Shown piece after piece: positions 15,661-24,834 of a stretch of DNA of 54,758 bases. Under the pieces are notes generated by a model, which had not been told where the DNA came from, did not search any database, and saw nothing but the letters and a program-made list of their open reading frames with translations. The stretch covers positions 1 through 54,758 of the forward strand of contig DATDBU010000001.1 in assembly GCA_036524675.1 (NCBI GenBank), written 5' to 3'. This DNA is from DATDAW01 sp036524675. Its GTDB lineage: Bacteria > Verrucomicrobiota > Verrucomicrobiia > Chthoniobacterales > DASVRZ01. The number at the start of each line of letters is the position of its first letter. Position 1 is the stretch's first letter. Made by a program: the position numbers and the translations under genes.

Positions 15661-17454
15661 TCAACGGCCTTCTTGAAACGCTTTCCAGCCGCCGGCGGAC
15701 GTGATGTCATCAGCGCCTTCGAGGGCAAGAGGTTCGCAGAGAAAACCTTTCACCCACGTGTCGTCCTCGAGTTGAATCGTGCCGATGGTCATCGGTGGCG
15801 GGACTTCTGCGACAAAAGAACCGAAGGCTGCGGTATTCAGGCTCCAGATTTCCACGGCAATGCCAGCTGAATTGACGACCGGGTCGGAGACGCGCACCAA
15901 GCCAGGTTTTGGCGGTGTTGTGTTCGGCAGATTGTACAGGCGGTAGTGCGGGGAGGTATGTGTCGAACGCACAAAACGGGCGTTGCGACTGGTCAGCTGG
16001 TGGTTGAGCGGTTGGCCGCCAAGATGTGCACCCACGACGGCGAGTTGGATTTCGCTGTCCGGCTCAGAAAGTGCAGGTTCCGAGGTCAGGTCTCGCCCGG
16101 TAACGCCGATACTGGTCGTTCTCAAGCGATGGAAACGGTCGCCCAATGCCAGGAGTTGAGCGTCGCTGCCTGCGGGACCGATAAAAGTAATGCCGAAAGG
16201 AAGTCCTTTGCCGTTCTCGCGGAAACCGGCGGGGACTGCAACGGCAGCCAGGTCGAGCAGATTCACAAAGTTCGTGTAGTAGCCCAGGTTCGAGTTGAGC
16301 GTGATCGGGTCCGCAAGGACATCGGCGACACGGTAGGTCGTGCCGGTGGTGGGCAGGACGAAAGCGTCGATTTTTCTAAAAACACGAACCGTTTGTGCGA
16401 TGAAATCCTGCAAGCGATAGATGCCGTCGAAGACGTCGATGCCGGTTACTTCGTCGCCGCGAGCGATGATGGTTCGAACAGCGGGATGAACCGCTTCGGG
16501 ATGCGTTTTCAGGAAATCGCCGAGGGCGTGCCGACGCTCGGCGACCCATGGGCCGGCGTAAAGGAGGAGAGCAGCGTTGCGGAAAGGAATGTAGTCGAAC
16601 TCGACGAGCTCGAAGCCTTGAGCGGCCAGCGCTTCCAAAGATTCGCTGTAGAGAGACTCCGCAGCGGCATCGCCAAAGAAGGTTAGACCTTCGGCGGCGG
16701 GGACGCCGAGGGTTTTAATCGGGCGAGTTTCGGAAACCGGTTCGCGCGAAAACGAATCGAGAGGATCAATGCCCCAAACGGATTGAGCGATCTGGGACGC
16801 TTCGGCACAGGTGCCGGCGAAGATCGTGGCGCAATCGAGGGAATGACATGCCGGAAAAACTCCCTTCGCGCTAAACCAGCCTTTGGTGGGTTTATAACCC
16901 GTGATGTGGTTGAAAGCAGCCGGGACACGGCCTGACCCTGCAGTATCGGTGCCGAGGGCGAAGGTGACCATACCTGAGGCGACGGCAACTCCCGAGCCGC
17001 TGCTTGAACCGCCAGAGACGTACTCGCCATTGAAAACGGATCGCGGAATGCCATAGGGCGACCGGACGCCGACCAGCCCCGTGGCAAACTGATCAAGGTT
17101 GGTCTTGCCAATCGGAACGGCGCCGGCGGCGATGAGACGTTCGACCACGGTGGCGGATTCGGCTGGCGTGTAAGCAAATTCCGGGCAGCCGACCGTGGTC
17201 GGAATACCGGCAAGGTCAATATTGTCCTTAATGCCGAACGGAATTCCGTAAAGGGGGAGACGACGCGGATCCTGCGCGCGCAACGCTGCGACATACGGCT
17301 CGATCTCGTCGGGGGTGAGAAGACGGATCCAGACCGAGGGATATTTCTCATCGGCCGCGCGACGCAGAGCTTCCGCGATAACGCCATCCACAGAGACGGT
17401 TCGGTCGAGGTAAGCGTTGCGAAGAGCGAACAGCGAAAAAGAATGGTCAGTCAC
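15661..17454 (-). CDS. atzF: Allophanate hydrolase
   Basis: The enzyme splits allophanate to ammonia and CO2. The amidase-signature domain has the Lys-Ser-Ser triad: Lys in GIKDNID, the cis-Ser in SGGSSSGSGVA and the nucleophile in GTDTAGSGR. The C-terminal 120 residues (VVGAHLGGQPLNHQLTSRNA onward) are the allophanate-specific domain that separates this enzyme from general amidases. A GTG at 17454 (VTDHSFSLF) was preferred; a TTG ten codons earlier is also possible. Total length is about 597 residues. No urea carboxylase or cyanurate gene adjoins, so the source of allophanate in this strain is not shown. Confidence 0.9.
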   Translation of the reverse strand: MTDHSFSLFALRNAYLDRTVSVDGVIAEALRRAADEKYPSVWIRLLTPDEIEPYVAALRAQDPRRLPLYGIPFGIKDNIDLAGIPTTVGCPEFAYTPAESATVVERLIAAGAVPIGKTNLDQFATGLVGVRSPYGIPRSVFNGEYVSGGSSSGSGVAVASGMVTFALGTDTAGSGRVPAAFNHITGYKPTKGWFSAKGVFPACHSLDCATIFAGTCAEASQIAQSVWGIDPLDSFSREPVSETRPIKTLGVPAAEGLTFFGDAAAESLYSESLEALAAQGFELVEFDYIPFRNAALLLYAGPWVAERRHALGDFLKTHPEAVHPAVRTIIARGDEVTGIDVFDGIYRLQDFIAQTVRVFRKIDAFVLPTTGTTYRVADVLADPITLNSNLGYYTNFVNLLDLAAVAVPAGFRENGKGLPFGITFIGPAGSDAQLLALGDRFHRLRTTSIGVTGRDLTSEPALSEPDSEIQLAVVGAHLGGQPLNHQLTSRNARFVRSTHTSPHYRLYNLPNTTPPKPGLVRVSDPVVNSAGIAVEIWSLNTAAFGSFVAEVPPPMTIGTIQLEDDTWVKGFLCEPLALEGADDITSAGGWKAFQEGR

Positions 17455-17623
17455 GAGCAAAAGGGGTAGCAGCGAAACGGGCAAAGTTGAAGCCGCATCT
17501 TGCCGGTTTCTGACGTTACGATGCTATTTCTGACCGAACCCGAGCTGACGATGTGAATCGCCGGACTTCGCTAAACCCGACTTTCGGCGACGGGCAGGGA
17601 AAAGGTGGATTTTCGGTCAAATC

Positions 17624-17871
17624 CGGGATGAGGAAGTTTTTTGTTCGGCTGAGGGTGCTCTTGGCTCGGCTGAGGGTGATTTTTGCTGCGCTGAGGGTGC
17701 TTTTTTCTTCCTCGGAGGAGTAATTTTCTGCGGGCAGGATGCAGTTTTCCGGGATGAGGGTGCTTTTTTGTGTCTAGAGGAAGTTCTTTGCTGCGTGAAG
17801 GAAGCGGTTTTCAGGAGCGAGGAAGCTTTTTTCTCGACGGGCGGGCTTATTTTGCTCGATCGACGAAGCTC
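17624..17871. repeat. Degenerate tandem array, period about 21 bp
   Basis: About eleven units of 18-24 bases follow each other. The common core is a purine block GGCTGAGGGTGC or a variant (GGGATGAGGAAG, GAGCGAGGAAGC), followed by a T-rich block ending in GC or TC. On the minus strand one frame stays open through the whole array and reads as a Lys/Ser/Pro/Ala-rich peptide with KAPSA- and KTSS-type heptads. The array sits between the stop of the DUF1802 gene and the start of the allophanate hydrolase, both on the minus strand. It is not a CRISPR: units are too short and too divergent, and there are no spacers. Confidence 0.7.
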
Positions 17872-17923
17872 CAGGGGGCGACGTTCCGTTCCCGGGGGTG
17901 ACGGCGCAATGCGAGGACTGTCT

Positions 17924-18508
17924 CTATCTGGAAAGCAATTCCTTGAGTGTTGCTGCCCGCCGGGCATGTTCTTCGTCAGTGAGGACGGGACTCTCGCCGA
18001 AATCCGCCGGCAATTCTGGGAGATCGATCCAGCTCCGGCAGCCCCCGTACTTTGGAGCATCGGGAAACCGCCACGGATCCTTTAATTTCCAGACCCGCAG
18101 GAAAGCGACATTGATCGCTGGAATTTCACTCTCTTTGCCGTAGTGGAAGCGCTCGTCCACCACCGACGATTGTAGAATGTGCAGGGGTGTTAGTTTCTCC
18201 AAAGTCGCTGGATCGGTCACCAGTTCCGTCCATTCTACGGTGGCACGGGCCGTAATCGTGATGGTTCCCGGTTCGGGCGAGGGCACAGGGGTGTCCGGGT
18301 TCAGCCGTGTGCGCTCAAGTTGCTCATGGAAGAACGTTGGGAAGAGGAAAAAATCCGAGTGTTTGAATCGGAAGCCGGCGCGTCCTTCGGCGATGCCACC
18401 TTTGCGCAGGATGAGGCTCGTTTCGCCGCGTTCCAAGGCGGCGCAGACGAGCGCCCATTCCTTGAATGCGACGAGTGTTGGCGTTTCGACGAGAGCCGCT
18501 GTAGTCAT
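17924..18508 (-). CDS. DUF1802 family protein
   Basis: The 194-residue soluble protein has no signal or membrane segment. The N-terminal block FKEWALVCAALERGETSLILRKGGI, followed by EGRAGFRFKH and FFLFPTFFHEQ, identifies the DUF1802 family. No activity is known for it. Conserved positions include the RKGG and the FPT..HEQ histidine. It is transcribed toward the 21-bp tandem array, which starts about 50 bases after its stop, and may be read through into the allophanate hydrolase. The divergent PHP-domain gene starts 91 bases away. Confidence 0.8.
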   Translation of the reverse strand: MTTAALVETPTLVAFKEWALVCAALERGETSLILRKGGIAEGRAGFRFKHSDFFLFPTFFHEQLERTRLNPDTPVPSPEPGTITITARATVEWTELVTDPATLEKLTPLHILQSSVVDERFHYGKESEIPAINVAFLRVWKLKDPWRFPDAPKYGGCRSWIDLPELPADFGESPVLTDEEHARRAATLKELLSR

Positions 18509-18599
18509 GCCGCATCATTGACGCGAAATCGCTTTCCATGCAACATGCTCTAGCTGGCGTTTCCCCCGCGACGTTCGCTGGCTTCCACCCTCATACGAT

Positions 18600-19310
18600 A
18601 TGAGCCTGAAAATTGATCTTCATGCGCATTCATTTTTTTCCGGCGACGGTGTAAGCAGCCCGGAACAATTGATTGCGTCTGCGAAAAAGAAGGGGCTGCA
18701 CGGGTTTGCGATGACCGATCACAACACCTGTGATGCGGTAACTTATATGCTCGACAAGGGACTCATGCGTGAGGACGGCCTGCCCGTGGATGGTTTTCTT
18801 GTGATTCCCGGTGTCGAAGTGACTACTGCTGAGGGGCATTTGCTCTGCATCGGAGCGACCCTTCCCAATCTCAAGGGCACGCCTGCGCTCGAGGTGTGCA
18901 AATTAATCCACGATGCCGGCGGGCTGGCGATCCCTCCGCATCCGTTTGATCTTTTCCGGGCGGGAATCCGCGTCAGTGTGCTGGATACGCTGCCGATCGA
19001 TGCGCTTGAGGTCTTCAACGCGGCGAGCACACTGAAACGGTATAATCGTCAGGCATTTGACTACGCACAGTCGAGGCAGTTGCCGATGACTGCTGCGAGC
19101 GACTCCCACCACGAGGCTGCGATTGGGACGGCTTACACAATCCTGCAAACGGACGATTTCTCGGTGCAGGGCGTGCTGAAACAGATCGTGAAAAGCAATG
19201 AACTGAATCAGCGCTATCTGACTCCTGCAGCGAGCTTTAAGAAGACGTGGAGTAATTGGTTCCGACTCCGGAAGAAGAAGACGTACGCTGGAACGAAGGT
19301 GTTAAATTGA
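18600..19310 (+). CDS. PHP-domain phosphoesterase
   Basis: The 236-residue protein opens with DLHAHSFFSGDG, the first metal motif of PHP enzymes (HxH). MTDHNT, VIPGVEV, PPHPF and finally ASDSHH supply the other metal-binding His, Asp and Glu residues. Trinuclear metal sites of this kind hydrolyse phosphomonoesters or nucleotides such as 3',5'-bisphosphates. The length and lack of extra domains match stand-alone PHP hydrolases (RNase AM/YciV-like or related), not DNA polymerase. The basic C-terminal tail (RLRKKK) is unusual. An MFS transporter follows after 88 bases on the same strand. Confidence 0.87.
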   Translation: MSLKIDLHAHSFFSGDGVSSPEQLIASAKKKGLHGFAMTDHNTCDAVTYMLDKGLMREDGLPVDGFLVIPGVEVTTAEGHLLCIGATLPNLKGTPALEVCKLIHDAGGLAIPPHPFDLFRAGIRVSVLDTLPIDALEVFNAASTLKRYNRQAFDYAQSRQLPMTAASDSHHEAAIGTAYTILQTDDFSVQGVLKQIVKSNELNQRYLTPAASFKKTWSNWFRLRKKKTYAGTKVLN

Positions 19311-19398
19311 AGCTGGAAACCATCCCTCGGCTTCGGTTCAACAGCTCAATGGCTCTTGGCTCTATCCCCTCATTCATGAAAAGCCGGAGGCGGCCTGG

Positions 19399-20772
19399 AT
19401 GAGTAGTGAGGCTGAAGGCGTTGCAATTCCAAACGAAGTAGCGAATGAGACGGTGCCGATTCCGGACGGGATGCGGCACGCTTATCGTTTTAATTTTCTC
19501 AACGCCATATCCTTTCAGATTGCGACAGGGACGCCTGCCGTGCTGTATGCGAAAAGCCTTGGCGCGAGCGCGACCGTTTTGGGTGTGGTCGCTTCGATGC
19601 TGCCGCTACTCGCCGTTTTTCAGCTTCCAGCGGCGAATTTCATTCCGAAGTTCGGATACAAAAAGTTTATGCTGGGGGGCTGGGGACTCCGGACCACGAT
19701 GGTCTTCGCGCTGGCTGCGATACCGGCGCTGTTGTTTGCCGACGCGACGACAAAGCTGTGTCTCGTGCTTGCCTCGCTTTTTATTTATGCCTTGCTGCGC
19801 GGCATTTCTGCAGGTTGCTGGATGCCGTGGATCACTGCAGTGGTGCCGGAGGAAAGCCGGGGAGTGTATTTGTCGAGGGAACAGCTGGCGATTCACGCCG
19901 GGAGTCTGGCGGCACTCGGCGTAAGCGCTGCGACACTGGAGTGGACGCCGCACCCCTGGCGATTTTCAGCGATTTTCCTACTGAGCGCAGTGGCGGGCTT
20001 GGTGAGTTTACGTTCGATTCAACAGGTGCCCGATGCGGAAGCGACGGCAGCGGTGCGTTCTTCGTCCCAGCCGGTGCCATGGCTGACCATTTTGAACTAT
20101 CCGCCATTTCGGCGGCTGGTGTTGTTCAATTTGCTATGGGTGCTCGTGGCAGGCGCGTTGCCGCTTTTCTCCGTCGCGTTTTCGCGCGAAGTGCCGAAGC
20201 TGGCGGAGAGTCACATCCTGGCGTTGTCGCTCGGCGGTTTCCTTGGTGCGATCGTAACGCTGCCGTTGACTGCGCGATTTCTGGATCGCACAGGCAGCAA
20301 AATTGTGCTTCGGCTGGTGACTTTTCTGGCCGCACTTGCAGCGCTCGGTTGGGCGGCGATGGCGGCTGGTTTCGTCCCGGGTTCGGCTTGGGTAGTCGCC
20401 CTCCTCAACTTCAGTTTTGGTGTGGCAAGCGCCAATTTTGCCGTCGCCAACGCTCATTTGTCGATGGCGACCATGCCGGTGATGGGACGGAATCATTTTT
20501 TCGCGCTTTACACCGTCATCACAAGTCTCGCGACGGGTCTTTCTCCAGTGCTCTGGGGCATTATCATCGACGCCATGCACGGGACGCAGAGACATTTTTT
20601 CGGCGCGGAGCTCAACTACTACAGCGTCTATTTCGGTATCTCGGCAGCAATCATGGCGACGACCTTTTTGGCCGTTAATATGCTGCGCGAAGCTCGTCCG
20701 GCAGAGATGACTCAACGCGATTACGCGATCTTGGGTCAAATCAAGCGCCTCGCCCGCATCTGGCAGCGTTGA
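19399..20772 (+). CDS. MFS transporter
   Basis: The 457-residue integral membrane protein has about 12 predicted hydrophobic segments and soluble N- and C-terminal tails. The first segment follows RFNFLNAISFQIATGTPAVL. A central loop carries a polar stretch (PDAEATAAVRSSSQP). The loop between the eighth and ninth segments has the RFLDRTGSK pattern, a variant of the MFS basic motif. The substrate cannot be inferred. It may share a transcript with the PHP gene upstream and the TPR gene 62 bases downstream. No regulator adjoins. Confidence 0.85.
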   Translation: MSSEAEGVAIPNEVANETVPIPDGMRHAYRFNFLNAISFQIATGTPAVLYAKSLGASATVLGVVASMLPLLAVFQLPAANFIPKFGYKKFMLGGWGLRTTMVFALAAIPALLFADATTKLCLVLASLFIYALLRGISAGCWMPWITAVVPEESRGVYLSREQLAIHAGSLAALGVSAATLEWTPHPWRFSAIFLLSAVAGLVSLRSIQQVPDAEATAAVRSSSQPVPWLTILNYPPFRRLVLFNLLWVLVAGALPLFSVAFSREVPKLAESHILALSLGGFLGAIVTLPLTARFLDRTGSKIVLRLVTFLAALAALGWAAMAAGFVPGSAWVVALLNFSFGVASANFAVANAHLSMATMPVMGRNHFFALYTVITSLATGLSPVLWGIIIDAMHGTQRHFFGAELNYYSVYFGISAAIMATTFLAVNMLREARPAEMTQRDYAILGQIKRLARIWQR

Positions 20773-20834
20773 TCCCGGCTCAAAGAATCATTGGCAAGCG
20801 ATCAGGATCCTTTACAGTCGCGATCCAACGAATT

Positions 20835-22094
20835 ATGAGGCATCACTCATCCCTTGCTGCCGTTGCGATTCTTGTCGCCGTTGCCAATTTCACCACGCTC
20901 ACCTCGAGTTACGCCCAGAGCGCTGCCGACTATGCGAAACAGGGTATCGAATCAGCGAAATCCGGTGACTATTCGGCTGCTGTTTCGGCCTTCGAAAAAG
21001 CGGTGGAGGCCGACCCCAACGATGCTTCGAATCACAAAAACCTCGGCATCGCGCTCCAACGCAAAGGAGATCTTGATGGAGCAGCGGCCAGTTTTGGAAA
21101 AGCGATTGAGCTGTCGCCCGAATCCAGCGCGCTTTATTACAGCCGGGCTGGTGTTTTCGTAGCCCAGAACAAAATTGACTCTGCGCTGGAAGACCTGAAC
21201 AAAGCGCTCGACCTTAAGGATGGAGACGTCAAGTTTCTCAAACTTCGTGGTTATGTTCTTGGCCAGAAAGGGGATTACGAAGGCAGCATCGACGATTTAA
21301 CGAAAGTCCTCCACGCCAACCCGACGGATGCAGAAGCTCTCAGCCAACGAGCGTTTGCGTACGGAAAACTGAGCAAATTTCCTCAAGCAGCGGACGATCT
21401 GACGGCGTTATTGGCTGCAAAACCGGCCGATCTCGATACCCTGCGCCGGCGGGCCAACGCATACCTCGGCGCGAAGGACTATGACAAAGCCGTCGCGGAT
21501 TTTGGCGAAATTGTTTCCAAAAACGCTGGCGACAATGACGCGCTTAGCCAGCGCGGCTATGCCCTGCTGGCCAAAGGCGATGCGGCAGGGGCTTTGAAAG
21601 ATTTCCAGGCAGTGCTCGCGCGTAATCCGAGCGACAAATCGGCAGCTGCAGGAGAGGCCAGCGCTCTAGCCTCTTCCGGTAACGCAGCCGAAGCGGTGAA
21701 AACCTTTTCTGATTTGATTGCAAAGTCCCCGGACAATCCGAACGGATACCTTCGCCGAGCCACGGCTTACACTGCGCTCGGGAAGTCAGACGAAGCGATT
21801 GCCGATGCCACGAAAGCCATCGATCTGGGTTCCGACAATCCAGAGACCTATCGTGTGCGCGCTTACGCCTACTCGACGCAACGCGCATGGGCCCGGGCAG
21901 TGATGGACTACGACAAGGCGATCGAATTGAAGCCGGACGAAGCGCAATATTATCTCAGCCGCGGTTTCGCCCTCGCCTCCCAGCAAAGCTTCGATAAAGC
22001 CGTCGCCGACTTAAAAAAAGTGCAGGAAATTTCCAAGGATGACGCCCTGGTCAAAAAGGCGTCGGAGAAATTACAGACGCTCGGCAAAAACTAG
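20835..22094 (+). CDS. Exported TPR-repeat protein
   Basis: The 419-residue protein starts at MRHHSSLAAVAIL with a signal peptide ending at SSYAQS. An in-frame methionine 22 codons earlier overlaps the MFS stop and was rejected. The rest is a solenoid of about 11 tetratricopeptide repeats of 34 residues, with typical A..F..A....P cores such as DYSAAVSAFEKAVEADPND. No enzymatic domain is attached. Such exported TPR proteins are scaffolds for envelope assembly or secretion. The client is unknown. Confidence 0.87.
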   Translation: MRHHSSLAAVAILVAVANFTTLTSSYAQSAADYAKQGIESAKSGDYSAAVSAFEKAVEADPNDASNHKNLGIALQRKGDLDGAAASFGKAIELSPESSALYYSRAGVFVAQNKIDSALEDLNKALDLKDGDVKFLKLRGYVLGQKGDYEGSIDDLTKVLHANPTDAEALSQRAFAYGKLSKFPQAADDLTALLAAKPADLDTLRRRANAYLGAKDYDKAVADFGEIVSKNAGDNDALSQRGYALLAKGDAAGALKDFQAVLARNPSDKSAAAGEASALASSGNAAEAVKTFSDLIAKSPDNPNGYLRRATAYTALGKSDEAIADATKAIDLGSDNPETYRVRAYAYSTQRAWARAVMDYDKAIELKPDEAQYYLSRGFALASQQSFDKAVADLKKVQEISKDDALVKKASEKLQTLGKN

Positions 22095-22174
22095 GAACGT
22101 GGGAACCCGTCGGATATTTTGCGAAGACCGAGAAGCCGGTAACGATTGGACTCCGCGTGCCTCGATGTTGCCTC

Positions 22175-22921
22175 TTACTGCAGCAACTCGTATCCGAGCA
22201 CGCTGAGGCAGTATAGACTTGCCGTCTCGGTGCGTAAGACGATGGGGCCCAATGTGATCGGCCGGCAACCGTGGCTTTTCGCGAGGGCCATTTCGGCGGG
22301 TGTAAAATCGCCTTCGGGACCGACCAGAATCAGGACGCTCGAAGGCAACCCGCCGGTCTCAGCTTCCACCTCGGCAAGTACCTTTTTCAAATGTCTCGCG
22401 TCCGGTTGAAGCGACGCAATCAGCATCAAGTCATAGCGATTTCCCTGCTCAAAAAAGGCTTTTGGGGTCTGGGGAATAGAGACCTCGGGAATCCAGTTCT
22501 GACCGCATTGTTTGGCGGCTTCTACGACGGCTTCCTGCCATTTAGCCCGTTTTTTTTCAGCATCACCGGCGTCCACCGAGACGACGGTTCTCTCTGAAAG
22601 CAGCGGAGCGATGGCTGCGGCTCCAAGCTCGGTGGCTTTCTGGATGATGAGATCCATGTTTTTCCCCTTTGGGATCGCCTGACCGAGGGTAATGGCGCAA
22701 CGCAGCTTCGGTGTTTTAGCCGTCTGCTGCGCCTTGAGGCGTACACCACTTTTGGTGGTGTCGATGATCTCGGCAGTTACTTCCGTGCCTCGACCGTCAA
22801 ATACGACTACGCGCGACCCGGTGCCGAGGCGTAAAACGTCGATAGCGTGATGACTCTCGCCCGGGCTTAAAACGAGCGCGTCCGGATTCCAATCGGTGGG
22901 AGGAATGTGAAAACGGTGCAT
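22175..22921 (-). CDS. rsmE: 16S rRNA (uracil1498-N3)-methyltransferase
   Basis: RsmE methylates U1498 of 16S rRNA with S-adenosylmethionine. The 248 residues contain an N-terminal PUA-like part (LSPGESHHAIDVLRLGTGS). The SPOUT knot at the C-terminus has ILVGPEGDFTPAE, the SAM loop, and LGPIVLRTETASLYCLSV, the knot sequence of the family. It is the last gene of the minus-strand run STAS-phosphatase-grpE-dnaJ-rsmE. It is separated from dnaJ by a long inverted repeat that may end or process the transcript. dnaJ and rsmE are neighbours in many bacteria. Confidence 0.95.
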   Translation of the reverse strand: MHRFHIPPTDWNPDALVLSPGESHHAIDVLRLGTGSRVVVFDGRGTEVTAEIIDTTKSGVRLKAQQTAKTPKLRCAITLGQAIPKGKNMDLIIQKATELGAAAIAPLLSERTVVSVDAGDAEKKRAKWQEAVVEAAKQCGQNWIPEVSIPQTPKAFFEQGNRYDLMLIASLQPDARHLKKVLAEVEAETGGLPSSVLILVGPEGDFTPAEMALAKSHGCRPITLGPIVLRTETASLYCLSVLGYELLQ

Positions 22922-22926
22922 TAAGA

Positions 22927-23028
22927 AGTCTTAAGTTTTAGTCTGTAAGTTTTTAAGACGACAGAAGACGAAGCCTGAAGGCGCGAAGCGTGATTTTCTT
23001 AAGACCTACAAACTTAAGACCTAAGACT
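22927..23028. repeat. Long inverted repeat, second copy of the TCTTAAG-word element
   Basis: The left arm (22927-22957) and right arm (22998-23028) are imperfect inverted copies made of AGTCTTAAG, GTTTTAG/GTCTTAAG and GTAAGTTTTTAAG-type words. About 40 bases of unrelated sequence (GC-rich, with CCTGAAGG) lie between them. Design, size and words match the element at 3906-4011. It fills the dnaJ-rsmE spacer and would form a long stem in the transcript. Confidence 0.75.
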
Positions 23029-23037
23029 GCCTTTCAC

Positions 23038-24198
23038 TCAGCGGAAGAAATTTTTCGCTTTTTCAAAGAAGCTTTTGTGAAGCGGTTGGTTTTCTTCGCC
23101 GCATGCCTCGGCGAATTCCTCGAGCTTCTTACGCTGCTCGGCATTCAGTTTGGTGGGCACTTCGACGATCACGCGGGCGATCAGATCGCCACGGCTACGG
23201 GACTGCAGACCTTCAATACCTTTGCTGCGGAGCTTGAACAAAGCCCCGCTCTGGGTGCCGGGCGGAATGCGAAGATTCGCTTTGCCCTCAAGCGTCGGGA
23301 CAAGAATGTCGCCGCCGAGAGCAGCGCTCGTGAAACTGACCGGTAGTTCGCAGTACAAATTGTCTTCTTCCCGCTGGAAAACGGGATGTTCTTCGACGTG
23401 GATGACCACATAGAGGTCACCCGGTTCGCCACCGCGCAAGCCGGCTTCACCGTTTCGCGACGAGCGCAAACGCGCGCCGTCATCGATGCCGGCAGGGATA
23501 CGGAGCTTGATGCGACTACGTTTTTCCACGCGACCTTCGCCCTGACAATTGCGGCAGGGACGTTCAATGACTTTTCCAGTCCCGGAACAGCGCGGGCAGG
23601 TCTGCGATACCTGGAAAAAGCCGCGGCTGCTGATGACCTGTCCGCGGCCGTGGCACATAGGACAGGAAGTGACTTTCGAACCGGATTCGGCACCGGAGCC
23701 GTCGCATTGGTCGCAGATGTCGGGTTTGGAAATCTCAATCTCTTTTTCGGCCCCAAAAGCGGCTTCTTCGAGAGTTATCTGCATGTCGTACCGCAAATCG
23801 CTCCCGCGCTGACGGCCGTCCCGATCAGGACGATTCCCTGCGGCTTGGCCAAAAATCTGCTCAAAAATTCCTCCACCCATCCCTCCGCCTTGCTGACCAA
23901 AGACTTCGCGGAAGATATCAAACGGATCGTGGAATCCACCACCTGCCGCCGGTCCGGCTGTGCCGCCTGCGAACGCTCCATGACCGTACCGATCGTAGGC
24001 CGCCCGCTTGTTTTCATCCATCAGAACATCGTAAGCCTCACCGAGTTCCTTGAATTTCTCCTCGGCCGTGTGATCTCCCGGATTTTTGTCCGGGTGAAAC
24101 TGCACTGCGAGTTTGCGATAGGAGCGTTTGATTTCCTCGCCAGTCGCGGTTTTTGTGACGGAGAGAACCTCGTAATAGTCCCGTTTAATCGTTGCCAT
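23038..24198 (-). CDS. dnaJ: Chaperone DnaJ
   Basis: This is the Hsp40 co-chaperone that loads substrates on DnaK and stimulates its ATPase. The 386 residues contain the complete type I layout. The J domain has HPD at residues 35-37. A Gly/Phe-rich linker (GTAGPAAGGGFHDPFD, GGGMGGGIF) follows. Four CxxCxGxG zinc repeats (CDQCDGSG, CPMCHGRG, CPRCSGTG, CRNCQGEG) come next, then the client-binding C-terminal domains. It lies 18 bases downstream of grpE, so the two are surely co-transcribed. dnaK is not in the window. Confidence 0.97.
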   Translation of the reverse strand: MATIKRDYYEVLSVTKTATGEEIKRSYRKLAVQFHPDKNPGDHTAEEKFKELGEAYDVLMDENKRAAYDRYGHGAFAGGTAGPAAGGGFHDPFDIFREVFGQQGGGMGGGIFEQIFGQAAGNRPDRDGRQRGSDLRYDMQITLEEAAFGAEKEIEISKPDICDQCDGSGAESGSKVTSCPMCHGRGQVISSRGFFQVSQTCPRCSGTGKVIERPCRNCQGEGRVEKRSRIKLRIPAGIDDGARLRSSRNGEAGLRGGEPGDLYVVIHVEEHPVFQREEDNLYCELPVSFTSAALGGDILVPTLEGKANLRIPPGTQSGALFKLRSKGIEGLQSRSRGDLIARVIVEVPTKLNAEQRKKLEEFAEACGEENQPLHKSFFEKAKNFFR

Positions 24199-24216
24199 GA
24201 GTGTGTAACAGCGAAA

Positions 24217-24816
24217 TTACGACTCGGCAACCGTCTCCGCTTCTTCGGGAATTGCTGGGCCCGTCGAAACCACCACATTTGCTGCGCGGATGAGGCGGTC
24301 ACGCAAGCGGTAGCCTTTGCGGATCTGTCTCAAAACTTTGCCTTCCTCGACATCGTCGCTGGGTTCGGAGGCGAGTGCCTCGTGAAGATGCGGATCGAAA
24401 ACCTGTCCTACAGCTTCAATGGCTTGCACGCCGCTCTCGGCGAGAAAATCCTGCATTTGCTTTAGCACCATTTCCATCCCGGCCAGAATGGCGGAAGCAT
24501 TGGAGTCCGTGCGGGCAGCTGCCAGACCGAGTTCGAAATTGTCGAGCACTGGAATGAGGCGTTCGAGAAAGCTGGTGTTTGCAAACTTCACGGCGTCTTC
24601 CTTCTCGCGGGCGGCACGTTTGCGGTAGTTATCAAAATCGGCCTGTGTGCGCACTGCCAAGTCTTTGAAACGTGCGACGCTACTTTCCAGGGCAGAGATT
24701 TTCTCGCTGAAACCGTTTTCTGCGGCCGGCTCAGGTGCAACGCTCTCCGGTGTGGCGGATGCGGCCGTGGCTTCAGCTTCTGTTTCAGGGTTTTGGGTAA
24801 AACTGTTGTTGCTCAT
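24217..24816 (-). CDS. grpE: Nucleotide exchange factor GrpE
   Basis: GrpE releases ADP from DnaK. The 199-residue protein has a disordered acidic N-terminus rich in Ala, Glu and Pro. A long coiled coil follows, around KDLAVRTQADFDNYRKRAAREKE. The C-terminal beta domain ends with GQVFDPHLHEAL and VLRQIRKGYRLRDRLIRAANV, the family signature. It sits 18 bases after the phosphatase gene and 18 before dnaJ. No CIRCE element or HrcA gene was found nearby, so heat-shock control, if present, must act from the far-upstream promoter or through a sigma factor. Confidence 0.96.
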   Translation of the reverse strand: MSNNSFTQNPETEAEATAASATPESVAPEPAAENGFSEKISALESSVARFKDLAVRTQADFDNYRKRAAREKEDAVKFANTSFLERLIPVLDNFELGLAAARTDSNASAILAGMEMVLKQMQDFLAESGVQAIEAVGQVFDPHLHEALASEPSDDVEEGKVLRQIRKGYRLRDRLIRAANVVVSTGPAIPEEAETVAES

Positions 24817-24834
24817 TTTAGGTGAGGCGTTCTG

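Noticed and set aside
23386..24465. Long plus-strand frame of 359 codons over dnaJ and grpE
   Set aside because: It is antisense to two certain genes and its protein looks like no family; GC-rich codon bias opens such frames.
24817..24834. CIRCE element before grpE
   Set aside because: The gap is 18 bases with no TTAGCACTC-type inverted repeat.
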